Of a stretch of 64,000 nt of DNA, positions 47,407-60,207 are shown piece by piece. A model generated the notes under the pieces. That model saw only the letters and a list, made by a program, of their open reading frames with translations, was not told the DNA's origin and did no database searches. Origin of the DNA: Mortierella sp. BCC40632 (taxonomy: Eukaryota; Mortierellomycota; Mortierellomycetes; Mortierellales; Mortierellaceae); assembly GCA_011634665.1 (NCBI GenBank), contig WAEK01000022.1:496001-560000 (forward strand), in the 5' to 3' direction. The position numbers and the translations under genes are program-made. Within the stretch, counting starts at the first letter, position 1. Every line of letters begins with the position of its first letter.

Positions 47407-48124
47407 GCCCAGGAGGTGCTCCTCCTTTCATTGGAGCGTAGTGTTATGCTGCTCCTTCACTTACAGATCGTCGGACACCAAATGGTTGATCACCCTCATC
47501 CAAGTTATTGTCGTTATTGTTGACTGCAACGCCAGACGCTTGTTGGGCCCTGCTACCTATGGCTTCGTCCTGATCGTCTGCATCCAATTGATCCAACCTC
47601 AACTTACGGACCGGGGTATTCAACGACAGTCTCTCGACAGCGGCTGCAAACTTTTTGACAACATGCGATTCATCCGCCGCCTTCATAGGGCTCAGATTGG
47701 CTCCTAAGCCGTCTGGTCCCATATCCTCAAAATCAATAGTCTTCCGCTTCGCGTGTCGGTGCAATACATCGTCTGTCGAGAACAATGCCGAAGTGGTTGC
47801 GGATGAGGTTGGGGAGGATGAATGGTTCTTGGGTGGGGTCAATGGCGTCGAGTCGGAATCGTTCTGTCGACTTTTGATAGACTGAGTCTCCTTGCCTTTG
47901 TGTTGTCCAGTACTCTCTTGGTGAGTTGGAGTATCATTCCCGTTGTTGGTGGTTCCTGTTGCAGCAGCGGGCGCAGGTGATGGAGTGGTCTTGAAGAATG
48001 AGAGGAGTGACTTTTGGGTCATGGTCGGCTGTCCAGAGCCTGAACCGCTACCCATTGTCATGGATTTGGACCGCGATGGTGGCGCTCTTGGCCCCGTCCC
48101 TGGAGCTCTTCCGTCTGCTGTCAT
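42426..48124 (-). CDS. MSH6: DNA mismatch-repair protein MSH6
   Basis: This MutS homologue pairs with Msh2 as MutS-alpha to recognise base mismatches and small loops in the nucleus. Exon 1 is 48124-47465. It encodes a disordered N-terminus with a PCNA-binding PIP box QKSLLSFF (residues 37-44), then acidic stretches such as KDDDDDDDSEYE. The mismatch-binding domain has [20 protein letters not shown], including the F-x-E motif, then NMRMVGVPESSFEYWAAQF. The ATPase domain has the Walker A TGPNMGGKST (about 43410), [20 protein letters not shown] and FSTHYGTL. It ends RVLQRIFRSMANV at 42426. There are about a dozen exons; their edges were not all resolved. Nearly every intron holds a 10-35-nt T run on the transcript strand. 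The STE12 stop lies only 230 nt upstream on the same strand. Confidence 0.95.
44058..44085. repeat. 28-nt A run (T on transcript) in an MSH6 intron
   Basis: A perfect homopolymer within an intron that has donor GTAAGTGG and an acceptor ending CATCTAG before GCGGTTAGTC on the minus strand. Confidence 0.95.
47370..47404. repeat. 35-nt A run in MSH6 intron 1
   Basis: This is the longest homopolymer in the window. It lies between exon 1 (ending at 47465) and the exon encoding RIKYQPSDSEDDDDQGPK. Confidence 0.95.
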
Positions 48125-48353
48125 TGCTGTCCTGTCCTGTCCTTTTCTTTCTTTTTTGGTGGCGATCTAATCGATCAGAGCTCAGAAAGTATAGAGCAAA
48201 GGGAAGTAAAAAAAAAAAAAAAAAACCCTCCACCGCCGAGATGACGTCTAAGAAAAAAAATTTAAAGAAATTTTATACAAGGACACTTTTCTAAGAATGG
48301 ACAATGAAAAACGCGTACTAAAGACAGATGGAAGGGAAATGACAACTATTCTT

Positions 48354-49206
48354 TCAAATAGGGATATTAGGTAGCATGCTACCAAGTGTAAATTCGAGAT
48401 ATTCTTGATGGTGATGTGAAGGTGGCAAAGCTGCCGTATGGACCACTGGATAGCTTGTCGACACAGCGCCGGCAGCTGCAGAAGCTGAGACCAACGAAGT
48501 GGCTCCAGCAAGACCGGCAGCCGATGATGTGGACGAACAAGTCGAGGGCGCAGGCGCCGTCTGCATGGCCGCCGTAAACATGCCAGTACTTGCCGTCGCA
48601 AGACCGCCCACACCAGTGAGTGCCACTGGCGTATTCAACGCCTGGGGGTAACCATAGGTGACATATTCTTGCATGCCCGTAGGTACTCCATATACAAATG
48701 CTCCTCCTCCGTTCGCAGATCCGGCAGCCACGCCATAAGGCATCATCATCGTAGCCGCACCTGCATTGATGACCTCGGACAAAACTGGTGCAGAATGGAT
48801 AGCGGCCTTGATCTCATACTCATACTTGTATCGCAACTTCTCCATATCTGAGATCTCCTCACTATCATCATCCTCTTCACCTTCTTCGTCCCGTTCGTCC
48901 AATGTGAATAGGTTCGTTGCAACGGACGACATTTGGGTAGGTGCCTGTTGTTGTTGTTGCTGTGGCGGTTGTTGTTGCTGCTGAGCATGACCTGCAGCAG
49001 AGCCTGTCAGGAATCCTCCAAGACTTGATGCCGAGAGCGGAAGTTGTGTCTGGAATGGTGCAAACGTGGATGCGGCCGCAGCGGATCCATTGTTGGCCAT
49101 CACAGGGAATGTTTGCATAAAGGCTTGGGACGAGGCGATCGACATTTCTGGGAAGAGACCGCTGCCCTGACGTTGGAGGCCCATTGCGAACGATGCTTGC
49201 TGCTGC

Positions 49207-49238
<32 letters not shown>

Positions 49239-51560
49239 TTGTTGTTGCAGAACACCTGCTCGAGCAAGAGCCTGTTGTTGTTGCTGGTGCTCAGACTGCT
49301 GGTGCTGATGTTGGTGCTGATGTTGATGTGGGTGCTGGAGCGACTGGCTTTCAGAGTTAAGAGTTGAGAGCCTCATCATATTCATCACACTTGCCTCATC
49401 GTCTTCGTCCCCGCTGCTCAATTCGCTCATACTCTCGCGCTCGCTCATCGACTCGATCCCCTTATCACCTCCGTGCAACCGTCGACGTTTCCATGACAGG
49501 CTATGATCGGAGGAGTAGCCCTTGGCGGTTACCCGTTGGCGTGGGTCTTCTGAGTCCTGTTCATCATTATCGACATCGTCCTCATCCCCATCCCCACGTT
49601 GGGCAGATGCTTCATCATCTGTGGGCCAGGTTGATTTGTCATGGGTCTTGCGATGAGCAGCCAGGTTATCACTTCTCGAGAACCGCTTGGAGCAAATGGT
49701 ACAGGCATAGGGCCGCTCGAGTGTGTGCGTTCTCCAATGACGTTTCAAATGTTCCAAGCGCTTGAACAAACGACCGCATGGCTGAACAGGGCACGCATAT
49801 GATCGGGAGGGGTTCGACATCCCTGCACCAGCTCCGTTCCCGTTGAATGAGTGTAGTCCCGACATGGACGCGGACCCTTGATGAAGAGGTCTTGCGAGGC
49901 CTTGTCCAAAGCCAAAGCCAGCTCCTGATCTCATCCCACCGGAACCTCCCTCGAGGAATCGATCGTTTGTCTGATCAAATTCGAACGAACCAGCTCGCAT
50001 ATCTCGGTGTTGCATAAACGCTCCACCAACCATCTTGCCTCCATGCAGCAAGGCCTCGGCACTGCCGTGGCGCTCCGCGGACTCATTCAAGAGCGAAGGG
50101 TTAGCAGTTGATCGCCTGCGTCTCTTCTTGTATGTTGGAGAGCCTTCAAAGAGGGTAAAAGAGCCAAAGAGTCCTGAGCTGGAATCGGCAGAGTGTCTGG
50201 TCGTCTTGTGGCCATCGATATCCGATGGCACCTTGGACTCGGAATTGTCATCAGATCTGTTGGTGGATAGAGAGTTGGACAAGGAAGAGTTTAATAAAGA
50301 GGAGAAAAAGGAGGGGAGGGGAGAGAGTCTGCATCCTCATACACACATTAAAATATTCAATGGTTATCCTTACCCCATGTCTTCCAGGAAAGCAGATGAT
50401 CCTGCATGCCCCGAACGACCTTCGTGGGCCATGACGAGACCCCCTGCAGATCCATCGGGTACAAGCTGTGCCTGGGTCGGCGAGACAGAAGACGAGGCTG
50501 TCATGGTTGTCATTTGTCGGTTCATGGGGGCAACACCATCGGGTGTAAAGCTTTGCAGCGTCTCTGTGATTGTGTTCATTTCAATGGTTCGCCTGGACAA
50601 TCGCTCGACCAGGTCCCGGACAGTCTCAAGTGTGCAGGAGAGCGCTGGCTCCATGACTGCTTGTGAGGTTGGTTCGGTGCCAGCTTGTTCTCGCTTCAGG
50701 TCCCGCTCCATTGCATCGAGAAAGAGACGGTCGTGAGGAACAGAGTACCAGTAAAACACCTTTTGCTTCTTCTGGGTCCGGATACAGTTATTGCGGTAGA
50801 GCATCTCCAAGAAAGGCGACTTGGGTTCCTCAAGACAAGCATCGGCCCCAGGCTTGAGATTTCTCAGGTCCGAAAATACACCTTCTTCAAACTTTTTGAT
50901 ATTCCGGACAGGACGGCCAAAACTCTCGAAACGTGAGACGAGGGACCGAACAATATCGGTTCCTGTGATATGATAGAGCTCGTTCCAAAGCACGCAGGAG
51001 ATCGTCTCGCCCGTAGGGAGCAAGAACTTGGCCAGCTCTTTCTGATAAGTCGGTGCGGTTGTCAAGAACACGCTCAACCGGTCAATCTCCTCAATCCTTG
51101 ACGCTGAGGCCTTGGAGAGAGAGAGGGGGTCACGCAAGGAAAGGCTCTGCTGGTGTTGCTGCTGTTGGTGTTGTTGTTGCAGTTGATCGTGTTGCTGCCT
51201 CTGGAGCTGCTGCTCCTGTTGTGGTGGCTGCGGTTGCGGTTGCGGTTGCGGTTGCTGTGGTTGTTGTTGTTGCTGCTGAAGTAATGGCTGCGACGGCGGC
51301 AGCTGTTGCGGCTGCGGTACTATTTGCGGCTGCTGTGTGGAGAAAGGGTGGCTACCTTGAGAGGTCTGGCTCGTGAGTTGATGTGGATAGGATGGCAAGT
51401 GCTGGTGGGCGTGCGTGTGAGCATTTGGGTGGGCATGGGCGTGGACATGCTGAACATGATGTGGGTGTGGATGCTGGCTATGGTGTTGGTGTTGGTGATG
51501 TGTGTGTTGTTGCTGTTGAGGAGCAAAGAAGTCTTGTCGTTTCGAGGCGGCCGTCAACAT
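48354..51560 (-). CDS. STE12: Ste12-type transcription factor with C2H2 zinc fingers
   Basis: This nuclear transcription factor acts downstream of MAP-kinase cascades in mating and filamentation in other fungi. Two exons (51560-50374, 50256-48354) join in phase and give 1029 aa. Residues 1-150 are extremely His/Gln-rich. The STE homeodomain-like DNA-binding region lies at about 152-291 ([60 protein letters not shown]). Two C2H2 fingers lie at about 548-598 ([20 protein letters not shown] and [20 protein letters not shown]), as in the SteA/Ste12 proteins of filamentous fungi but not yeast. A polyQ run of about 16 lies near residue 732, and further Gln, Ala/Gly and Thr/Ser-rich tracts fill the C-terminus. 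Length exceeds the typical 650-700 aa through these tracts. The start at 51560 is the first ATG of the open frame. Confidence 0.95.
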
Positions 51561-51879
51561 GATGAAGGATTATTTAACAAAAAAAGTAAGCGTAGCAGTA
51601 GTTGTCGTAATAGTAAAAAAAAAGGCTAAAGTCCAAGCTGTCGATGGAATGGTAACAAAAAAAGAAAGGGAGAAAAGAGAGCAAAGTGAGAGAGGAAAGG
51701 AGAGAGAAAGAAGAGAAGAGATGCATTGTCAGTTATGTGCAACGTTGAGTGGGGTTTTGTCCTTCGCACTGTTCGCCCATGGTCCAGCGCACGCCTCCCA
51801 AACAGCAGTGTTGGAGTGTTCAGAAATGCGCAGGAGCTGTGCGTGGTGCGCAACATTAGGGCAGAGAGAACGAGATTCA

Positions 51880-51916
51880 GGGGGGGAAAGGGGGGGGGGG
51901 TGGGGGGGGGGGGGCG
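51880..51916 (+). repeat. G-run block upstream of STE12
   Basis: Nearly pure G with runs of up to 12, broken by single A, T or C. It is C-rich on the STE12 transcript strand. It could form a G-quadruplex and is also a likely sequencing trouble spot. Confidence 0.85.
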
Positions 51917-53319
51917 AGGGAAAACAAAAGGGGCCAAGAGTGGTCTTCAGTCAAAAAATCGACGCAAGCTGGCAGAGAGGGTGTTGCGTGTGTGTGTGTG
52001 ATGAAGAAGAGAGAGAGAGAAATAGAAATAGAAAATAAGGAACAGGAAGATCTGGTTGAACATCATCCGTGAGCGATGGTGTTTGTGCGGGAGAGAGAGA
52101 GAAAGAGAGAAGGGTGATGTGGGCAGTAGATTGTTCATACAACAGTTTTGAAGCAAAGGAGCTCCTGTCCAGATGAAGAGTGCAAAAGGAAGGAAACGGG
52201 AGCGGGTGCCAATGGTCTCTGACTAATGAATAGCAGGAGAGTGAGGACAGGTAGATCAGACCGGCGGGACAAGCAGCAACAAAGGGCCAAAACCGGGGTG
52301 TGGTCAAGCAAGCCTGCTGGGAGGAAATGAGGAACAGGGCGGGGAGGAAGAGGAAGACAAAAGACAGAAAGGGGGGGGAAGTGAGAAGAAGAAAGAAAAA
52401 GTCAGACAGAGAACGATGAAAGAGGGGGAGAGTAAAGGGCGACGGCATCGCTGCTGGTCCCTGCCCAAACAACCAGCATTTCGGTGTGTCCTGTCACGAC
52501 TGCTCGCCCGCTCTCTCTCTCTCTCATCTGCCCCTGCTGGCCCTGCTCGGAGCTCTTCTAAGGAACTCTAGCAGAGCGACTGAGGAAGGAAAAGAGGAAT
52601 AGTAGGACCCGTCCACAGGCCAGGTCCGAGGGAAGGGAGGAAGAGGAGGGGTTCTCAAGAGCCATGTCTGTCCGCAAAAGATACACAGAACAGGACAACA
52701 AAGGGGCATGGAGGGACACGGGATAACTCTGTGAGCCAAAGAGGGAGAACAGAGGCACTCGCGCCCGCAGCTGAGTTTGCTGTTCTCCATCCCTTGTTCC
52801 TGTCGTTGCTAGAAGGAGCCGCCCAGTGCAGGGTGGATGTGGCCAGGACAGCATACATGGGCGCGGTCCAGCTCCAGAGGGAAGGAGAGGAACTCAAGGC
52901 CCAGGCAGACACACAAACAAGCAGACAAACAGACCTCGAGGTGTTGCAACGAGTTAATAAAAGGATGGCGAAGGCCCAATTATGAGGACAAAAATAAAAC
53001 CAAAAGGAGAGAGTCGTAGACAAAGAAAAGAAAGAAAGAAAGAAAGAAAAAAAAGAAAAAAGGAGAGAGAGGGAGAATAGAGTCGTGTCCCGGAGTCGGC
53101 GAACAACAAAGCAGTTAACAAAAGAGGCGCTGGGTCCAGGAGGTGGTCGGATGGGACAGAGAGGCGATTAATTGCACGGCCTGCCTGGCAACAGAACACA
53201 GGATACGCGTGTAGGCGATGACGAAGACGAAAAAGGGAGAGAAAAGGGCCGAGAGGACAAAAAGAAGAACAAGAAGCAGCAGAAAAAGAGTGGGGGAGAG
53301 GACAGATCGGGGACAGAAC

Positions 53320-53321
<2 letters not shown>

Positions 53322-53376
<55 letters not shown>
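53322..53376. repeat. (GA)n microsatellite
   Basis: About 27 perfect GA units in the gene-free stretch upstream of STE12. Confidence 0.95.
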
Positions 53377-53379
<3 letters not shown>

Positions 53380-54079
53380 CGAGGGAGGGAGAGAGACGAG
53401 GACCAGAGCTGGTCCATGGACTGTGAGAGCATTGACAACATGTCGTGTCTAGCTGCTGGTCCCATCCGGCAATACAGCTACCCTCCAAGTAGAAGAGGGG
53501 CTGTCTGCAGTCCATTCGGATGGAGGGAGTCGACGCGACCCGTATTGCGGAGAAACAATGCGGTTCGGGGGTGAGGGCGAAGAAAGGGGAGACGAGGTGG
53601 AGGAGTGGAAGAGGAAACGATCACGATGCACACGGACATTAGCGGAGGAAGAAGGCCGACGCCAGGATGGCATCTCACCCACCCCACCATCGCGCCCTGT
53701 CTCTTGCTTGGATTTTTATCTGTTATTCTCTTGCGAGTACAATGGTGGCCCGTCGTTACCTTGTAGTCTTTGTTCTGGTCGTCGGTGAATTAAGCGATAG
53801 AGTGGTCCGGACGAGGACGTGACGATCGCGGTGGGGATGAACTGATGTGAGCCGAAAGTGCCCTGTGCTGTTGTTGCTGTTGTTGCAAATGCGTGTGGGA
53901 ATGTGTAGAAATGCGTGAGAGTGTGGATGGGTGCGATTAGATCCAAGACTCGCTTCTGAGAATTCAAGCAGAAGAGGAAGGGGCAGAGGCAGAGGCAGCG
54001 ATGAGCATTAAAAGAAGGAAAGGAATAAAGAAAAAGAAAGAAAATAGAGGGAAAGGAAAGAGAGAGAGAATGAAGAAAA

Positions 54080-54151
54080 AGAGAAGAGGAGAGGAAGAAA
54101 GAAAGAAAGAAAGAGAGGAGAAGAGAAGAGAAGAGAAGACAAGAGAAGACA

Positions 54152-54229
<78 letters not shown>

Positions 54230-54300
54230 GAGTGAAAGAGAGAAAGAGAGGATGAGAGAAAGAGAGAGAGAGGGAGAGAAAGAAAGAGAAAGAGGAAAAG
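54080..54300. repeat. Purine block with (GA)n core
   Basis: The block starts with AAGA/AGAAG units, continues with a perfect (AG)n core at about 54160-54218, and then has AGAAAGAG units. The plus strand is almost free of pyrimidines over more than 200 nt. Confidence 0.9.
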
Positions 54301-56030
54301 AGGAAAGAGTCAGTAACGCAACGTTGATTGAATTGTACAAAAAAAAAAAAAAAGAGCATGGGTCCGTTCAAATCCACAAATCATCATCATGAACCATAGG
54401 TTGCACTTCGCGCCACGCCGCATTTATCCCTCTCTCAGGTACGATAATTGAGACGCAATAGTGGCACCGCGTTCTACTGGCGCGCGTGGTGATAATACCC
54501 CTCCCCCACTTGTTGATATGAACCAACGTGGAGCGAGTGGCAAAGTACACGATGTTTTTTCTTCAGATGCTCTCTCTCTCTCTCTCTCTCTCCCCCCGTC
54601 CCATTGTCCACGTCACCTAACTCTGGTGAGGAGCCTTGCAGGACGTGGTACAGTACCATGCACAGTACATTGCCTCATAATTCAAGGCACGCATCATTGC
54701 ACTCCACAGTTTAACTCGCAGACTTGTCTACATACGACTCTCACGTAAAGTCGATACACACTAAAATAAATGATCGACCTGAACCTCTCTTTGTTGTCAA
54801 ATCTCCGGTGCCCAGTGCTTAAAGTTCGCTGCTTACTTTCAATTGTACAATCCCCAATGTCCCAATAAAGAGAGAGAAGGTACCTGATGCCTAATGCCAG
54901 ACATTGATCCCTCACGCGGTAGTGGGTTATCTCTTCTCATTCTCTTTTTCTTTCTCTCTCTTCTCCTTCTCTCTTTCTCCCTCTTTCTCTCCCTCTCTCT
55001 CCCTCTCTCTTTCACTCTCTCTTTCTCTCTCTCTCTCTCTTTCATCTGACTCCCTCTTATCCTAGCCATGGCCGCTCTCATCCATTCCACAGGTTTGCCG
55101 AGATCGGCTCAATTGAGAGGGTACAGAGGGCGACAGCAAGAGAAGTACACCTCTCATGCATGACAATTTGCATTGCTGTCAGTTGGCCCGTGTAATCTAT
55201 ACACTTACCTTCCAATCTGTAAACTTTCTCTTGCGTTTGGATGTACAGCGAAGGAGCGCTCGCACGAAATGCAATCTAAACACACATATTGGCCCATTAA
55301 TGCAAGGTTCGCGCGAACAAAAGTGGAAAGTGAGCATCTCGAGAAGCCTGCCCAGCTCGAGCAAGCCGTGACTCCTCCCGGCTTGCCCCATCAATAGCAC
55401 ATCGCATCGCGGCACCACCTTCTAGGAGTGTAGCAACAGCAATGCGAGGGAACCCACAACGCCTTCTTTCTTTTGCATTTTCGCCCTACTGAAGGCTTTG
55501 TCTGCTCCATGGTCATCTCATCTGACTTTGGAGTAGACTAAATGATTTCCTTCTTTCCTTCCTTTCTTCCCGTCCAGCTGTCTCTTTTCGTTCTCTGCTT
55601 GTTTCCCTCTCTTTTTGCATTTGCCTAAACTCGCTCCTAATCTTTCCCTCTCTCTCCTTCTCCTCCCTTTTTCCTTGTTGCGCATGCTCAGACATCGCCG
55701 TGCCCCCACCTACTCCAATGTTTGATTATGAGATAGACTGTGGGTGAGACGAAACGCAGACTTGGGCGGCCCAAACAGGGAGCATGCACACACAACAAAG
55801 GGAAAACAAGGGGTATGCGAGGGAGCGAAACGAAGGGAAGGACAGGGAAGGGCATCGCGCACACAAGGAACTAACAGAGGCTCTGCCTTTGCTGCACACA
55901 AAAAGCGCAGGTAGGGCGAGGGAAAAAAAGATCCGACCCTTTGACCCATGGGGTCCAACCGAAAAAGGGTACACAAGTGGGGGCAGAATAGAACAGAGCG
56001 GGGATCTGCTCTCAACGAAGAGGGATTGGG

Positions 56031-56063
<33 letters not shown>

Positions 56064-59000
56064 GGAGAGAGAACGAGACAAAGAAAGAGAACAGAGAGAA
56101 AGAGACTGAGGATAGGGGATAGGAAGTTTGGGAGACGAAAAAGCTAGTGATCCTGAACTCCGCCTTGTGGAACGCACGCTGGGCACACAATCTTTCCAGT
56201 GGCCTAATGGCTCATTGTGTTATCCGGTTGAATGGTGCTGAGGGTGCATGGTGCATGATGGTGCATGGGTGTGGCCGGGTATCAAGGTCTCTGCAACTCT
56301 GACTAATTGTCATCAAAAGGGTTTTCTGTGTTGCGCGGAGACACAGGAACACAGTCGACAAACACAGTGCGAAATTCCTGTCCGCCCCACGGAGAGTACA
56401 ATGAGCATTGCTTTTTTGTTTGCTCATTACCTTTCTCCGTCGCCTCCACCGCCCACCTGGCCTCCAACGCCATGATCCCCGCTCGCTCCATCTAGCCGTC
56501 CCTCTTTGTTCATCAGTTCGTCCACTAAGAAAAAAAATCAGGGGCTGGGGGGAGGGGAGGGGAGGGGAAGGGCTGGAAAGGACCAAGGGGCAGATGGCAA
56601 TACACATTGAACCTTCATGATTCACCAGACGGTCGAGTCAACAAATGGACAAATCCATGCATAGCATGGCCCTTCCTCCCCTCCCCCTCTTTCGGGTAAA
56701 AGCTGCTGTTATATCAGCAACATGTACACGAAGGGGCGGCGCCTTTCTGGATCAGGAGATTGGACGCGTCCAAATCGTATGTTCCCATCCCGGATCTCCT
56801 CCGATGCACACAAGAAACCGCACTAACAAGGCGACGACGCGATGCGGCTACGTGTGTCGGAGTAAATGGGTGGATGCAAGGGGTGGGAGTGCAGAGGATT
56901 ACGTTCGACCGTTGAGGCCAAGAGGAGTACCCAGGGGGAGAGCACCAAGTAGTATGGAAGGGAATCAGGATCCATGCTGCATGGAGCGCGCCATGGCGGC
57001 GAGAAAGAAAGTCTCTGGTGGTGACACCTTCCAGGCGCCCAGAGCTCAGCCGAGATGAGAGCAGAAGGTGTACCAAGCCAGGACCCACAACTTTGCAGTG
57101 TATACAGACAGGATAAGGACGCAAGAGAGAAACACGACAAGGACTCCATCTCAATCGCTCGCGCGTCTTGGGCCCGTCTTGCGGGCGATGTTATGCATAC
57201 TATGGTCCTGCTTTTCTTTTCACAGTCGCTCGCTCACACACATCCAGTCAATTGCATGCATGGTAATGGAATGGGCGAGGACGGTGGCCCTGGTGAAAAG
57301 GAAAGAAAAAAAAAATTGGGCTTGGGCGTCCAATGTTCCTGGAAGAGGCCCGAGAGCTACTCTAGTCTGCTGATTCGCGCGCATTTGCGAGAAGCAGAGG
57401 CAGAGAGACAGGATGCAGGACTCTTGGGCACATGTCTGTCTTTCGTCCCTACGGTCCACTATCTGCGCCCAGACTTTCGATGGCAGTGTGCGACAAACAA
57501 ACGCAGGCCCATGGCCAAGCCCAAAACCCAAGTCCAGGTCTATCCCCAAAGCCAAAATAGCCTCTCTCTCTCTCTCTCTCCCTTGAATAGGATTCATGCG
57601 AGTGAGTGGATCGAGAAAAAAGGGAGAGTAACAACAAAAGAATGCTATAGACAAAGGTGGGGTATAGTGGGGGGGGGGTTCAAAGGACCGTTGGGAACAA
57701 CAGCGATGCCTTGTTGCTGAGCTGAGCCGAATAGCACGGGGCAAGACAGAGCAAGGGAGTGCATGAATCAAGGGAGACCGTTGACGCGATGGATCCGTAG
57801 GCAAGTTGTGGTCTCTAGAATGTGTCCTTTCCCCCGCCCCCAATTCTCTTTGTACAAAATTAAGCGTCATCGTCTTGTAGCGCGAGCGATGGACAACGGG
57901 AAGAGAATCGTGGGCAATTCGTCCGCAGGCCTTGCGGTACACATTACAGGGAGCAAACAAACTTAATGGAGTGACGAGAAAGAGAGAGGACAGAGGTAGG
58001 ACAGGGATGGGGAAGAGGGAAAGAGGAAGAGGAGGGGGGGAGAGGGAATAAACTCGGCTGGTGAGGCTGGGAGAGCAACAGGCTGATGCATACCGAGGTA
58101 CCGAGATAGAGCTGCTCAGAGTCGAGAGCGAGGAAGAGACGAGAGAAGAGAGAGAGAGGCGAGAGCGTCCCCCCCCCTCTCCTTTCACTCTCCTTTTTTT
58201 TTTTTTCCGAACGACTCGAAACAGCTGAAACGAGGGGCTACGAAATGCAGTGCCCCTTCATTTATGCTGTGACCAGAAGACTCGACTCCGCCCCGCCGGG
58301 CGCTGGCTTGCCCGCTGCTACACACACAAATATACATCGGTTTCCTGGCTGCTATGCGCCCTGCATCCCGCGCGCGGGCGCCGTCGTCTGAGAACCTTCC
58401 ACAGGCCAGACATGCAACACGGGGCCGGTGGGGTAAGAAATAGGATGTAGGGGTGGGAACATGGCACTCCGACACACAGTCAGCACAGACACAGATTGCG
58501 CTTCTGTTCAATGTCACTTTATCCTTTTTGTCTCTTCACGATTCGACGCACGCACGCGCCTCTTTCTTCTTTCTTCTTTCTCTTCTTTTCTTCCCACTCT
58601 CTTTTTTGTTCTCTCTTTCTCTCTCACTCTCTCACTCACACACTCTCTCTTTCATGAGTAGACACCGACGTTCCTGTCCTGATCCGCCAAGCCGCACCCA
58701 GCTACCAGCACAAAGACAATAGGGACAATTACCTTTCCAGACTCGACGGGGAGAATGAAGGGGAGGAGGAGTAAGAGGAAAGAGTGCGTCTGTTCCTGAG
58801 TTTGTGCCAAGGACTGCTTGTTCCTGTGTGAGATAGAGATCGAGAGAAAAAGTGACAAGCCGGCTCTGTGGTCGTGTTTCGTCTGTTCGATTGGCTGGTG
58901 ATCAAGGGAGTTCTCTGTCAGGGACAAGAAGGTCAGGGCGGGTTCAGGGTCAGGGCCAGGGCCAGGTTCAGGGCCAGGTTCAGCGAGTGAGGAGAAGACA

Positions 59001-60207
59001 AGCACGAACAACGTCACAGGACTTGTGGTCGAAAGGATGGGCGAGAGAATGGTTTGGAATGCTAGATCGAGGTTTGGTACGAATCAAGATCAATCGGAAG
59101 GTTGGATGAGGGCTGGTTCGCAGGGAATGACAAGACAGGGAGCAAGAGTCGATGATGGATTATTGGAGAGTGAGGGGGATCGTAAAGGTAAAGAGAAAGA
59201 GTGAGAGAATGTAAAAAGAGCTGGTGAGCATGTGTAATGATCAAGAGCAATTGGGCCACGCCCTCTTCCTTCTCCTACTTTCTCTCTCTCTCTCTCTCCA
59301 TGCGGCATTTCCGTGTCCGTGGCTGGCCAGTCTCTGCAGCTTGTCACCCCATGGCTCGCCCCACATGAACCATGGGTAGGGCTCAATCTCCCCACTCTTC
59401 GCCCTGTTGGCCCATGGATACACGGACACTTCAATCATTGTACGAGTACACTTTGTGGGCAAGCCCTCTTACGAACCAGTCTGGCAGCCCTGTAGAATAA
59501 GGGAGTAGTTCCGGCGATGACGACAACGAAGGCCACAGGGCATGCCAAATAAAGACTTTCCCGTTTTAGGTCCCCGCGAAGGAAATGAGCAACATGGTCC
59601 TCCTTCTTCGCCTCTTTGTACAGCATTTTGCAGGTAAGGATGAATTCTGCACTTCCCTAGCCTCTCTCTCTCCTTCTCTCTTCTTTCACTAATTCACTGC
59701 CATTTCGACCTTTTCTTTCTCTCTTTCTTTCTTTTTTTTATGCCACTCTTGATCTGTTCGCTTAATAGAGACGTAAGTTGGTGAGCGAGTGGGAGGAACT
59801 CACACATAAACGAAGAGAGGCGGGATAAGGAATGAAGAGTATCCAGCGACAGTACTACATTCCACCCGAAGAGCAAGTTGAGGCCCCTCTAACAGGACCA
59901 CCTTCTCCTGCTCTTTTTTTCTGAGTTTTCTCTGCTCTTTCTATTATTTTTCGTCATTATTGGGCAGTCTCTTGGTGCCAGGCTGAGAGAGAAGGCTGGC
60001 AGAGTGAGTAGAGGCGATGGTTGAGATCATCTTGTTTGATTAATATATACAATTTTAAGCCGGAAGACAGTTGGGATAAGAGGCGAGAGATGAGGGGGGG
60101 GAAGAGCCAAGCAATAACCCATGACGATGTGATGCACTTCATTTATACAAATTTGCAAAGCATATTTGCATCCACAACCTTTGCTTTCGTATCACAGGTT
60201 CCTGCGC

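Larger units (their letters stand above)
51561..60207. other. 8.6-kb stretch without recognised genes, rich in purine/pyrimidine repeats
   Basis: All long open frames here are low-complexity and none resembles a known protein. From 51561 to about 54350 the plus strand is strongly purine-rich, i.e. C/T-rich on the STE12 transcript strand, suggesting a very long STE12 upstream and leader region. Simple repeats include a G-run block (51880-51916), (GA)n at 53322-53376 and 54160-54218, and C/T-rich tracts at 54930-55045 and 55547-55675. The right part (55.7-60.2 kb) mixes short purine blocks with ordinary sequence. It may contain a non-coding transcript or a fast-evolving gene that I cannot see. 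Confidence 0.5.

Noticed and set aside
53172..54377. Arg/Glu- or Ser/Leu-repeat proteins encoded across (GA)n tracts
   Set aside because: These are translations of dinucleotide repeats, open in several frames at once.
57220..58188. 322-codon minus-strand open frame
   Set aside because: Composition is Ser/Leu/Pro/Arg from C/T-rich repeats, with no domain; it arises from the strand asymmetry of the region.
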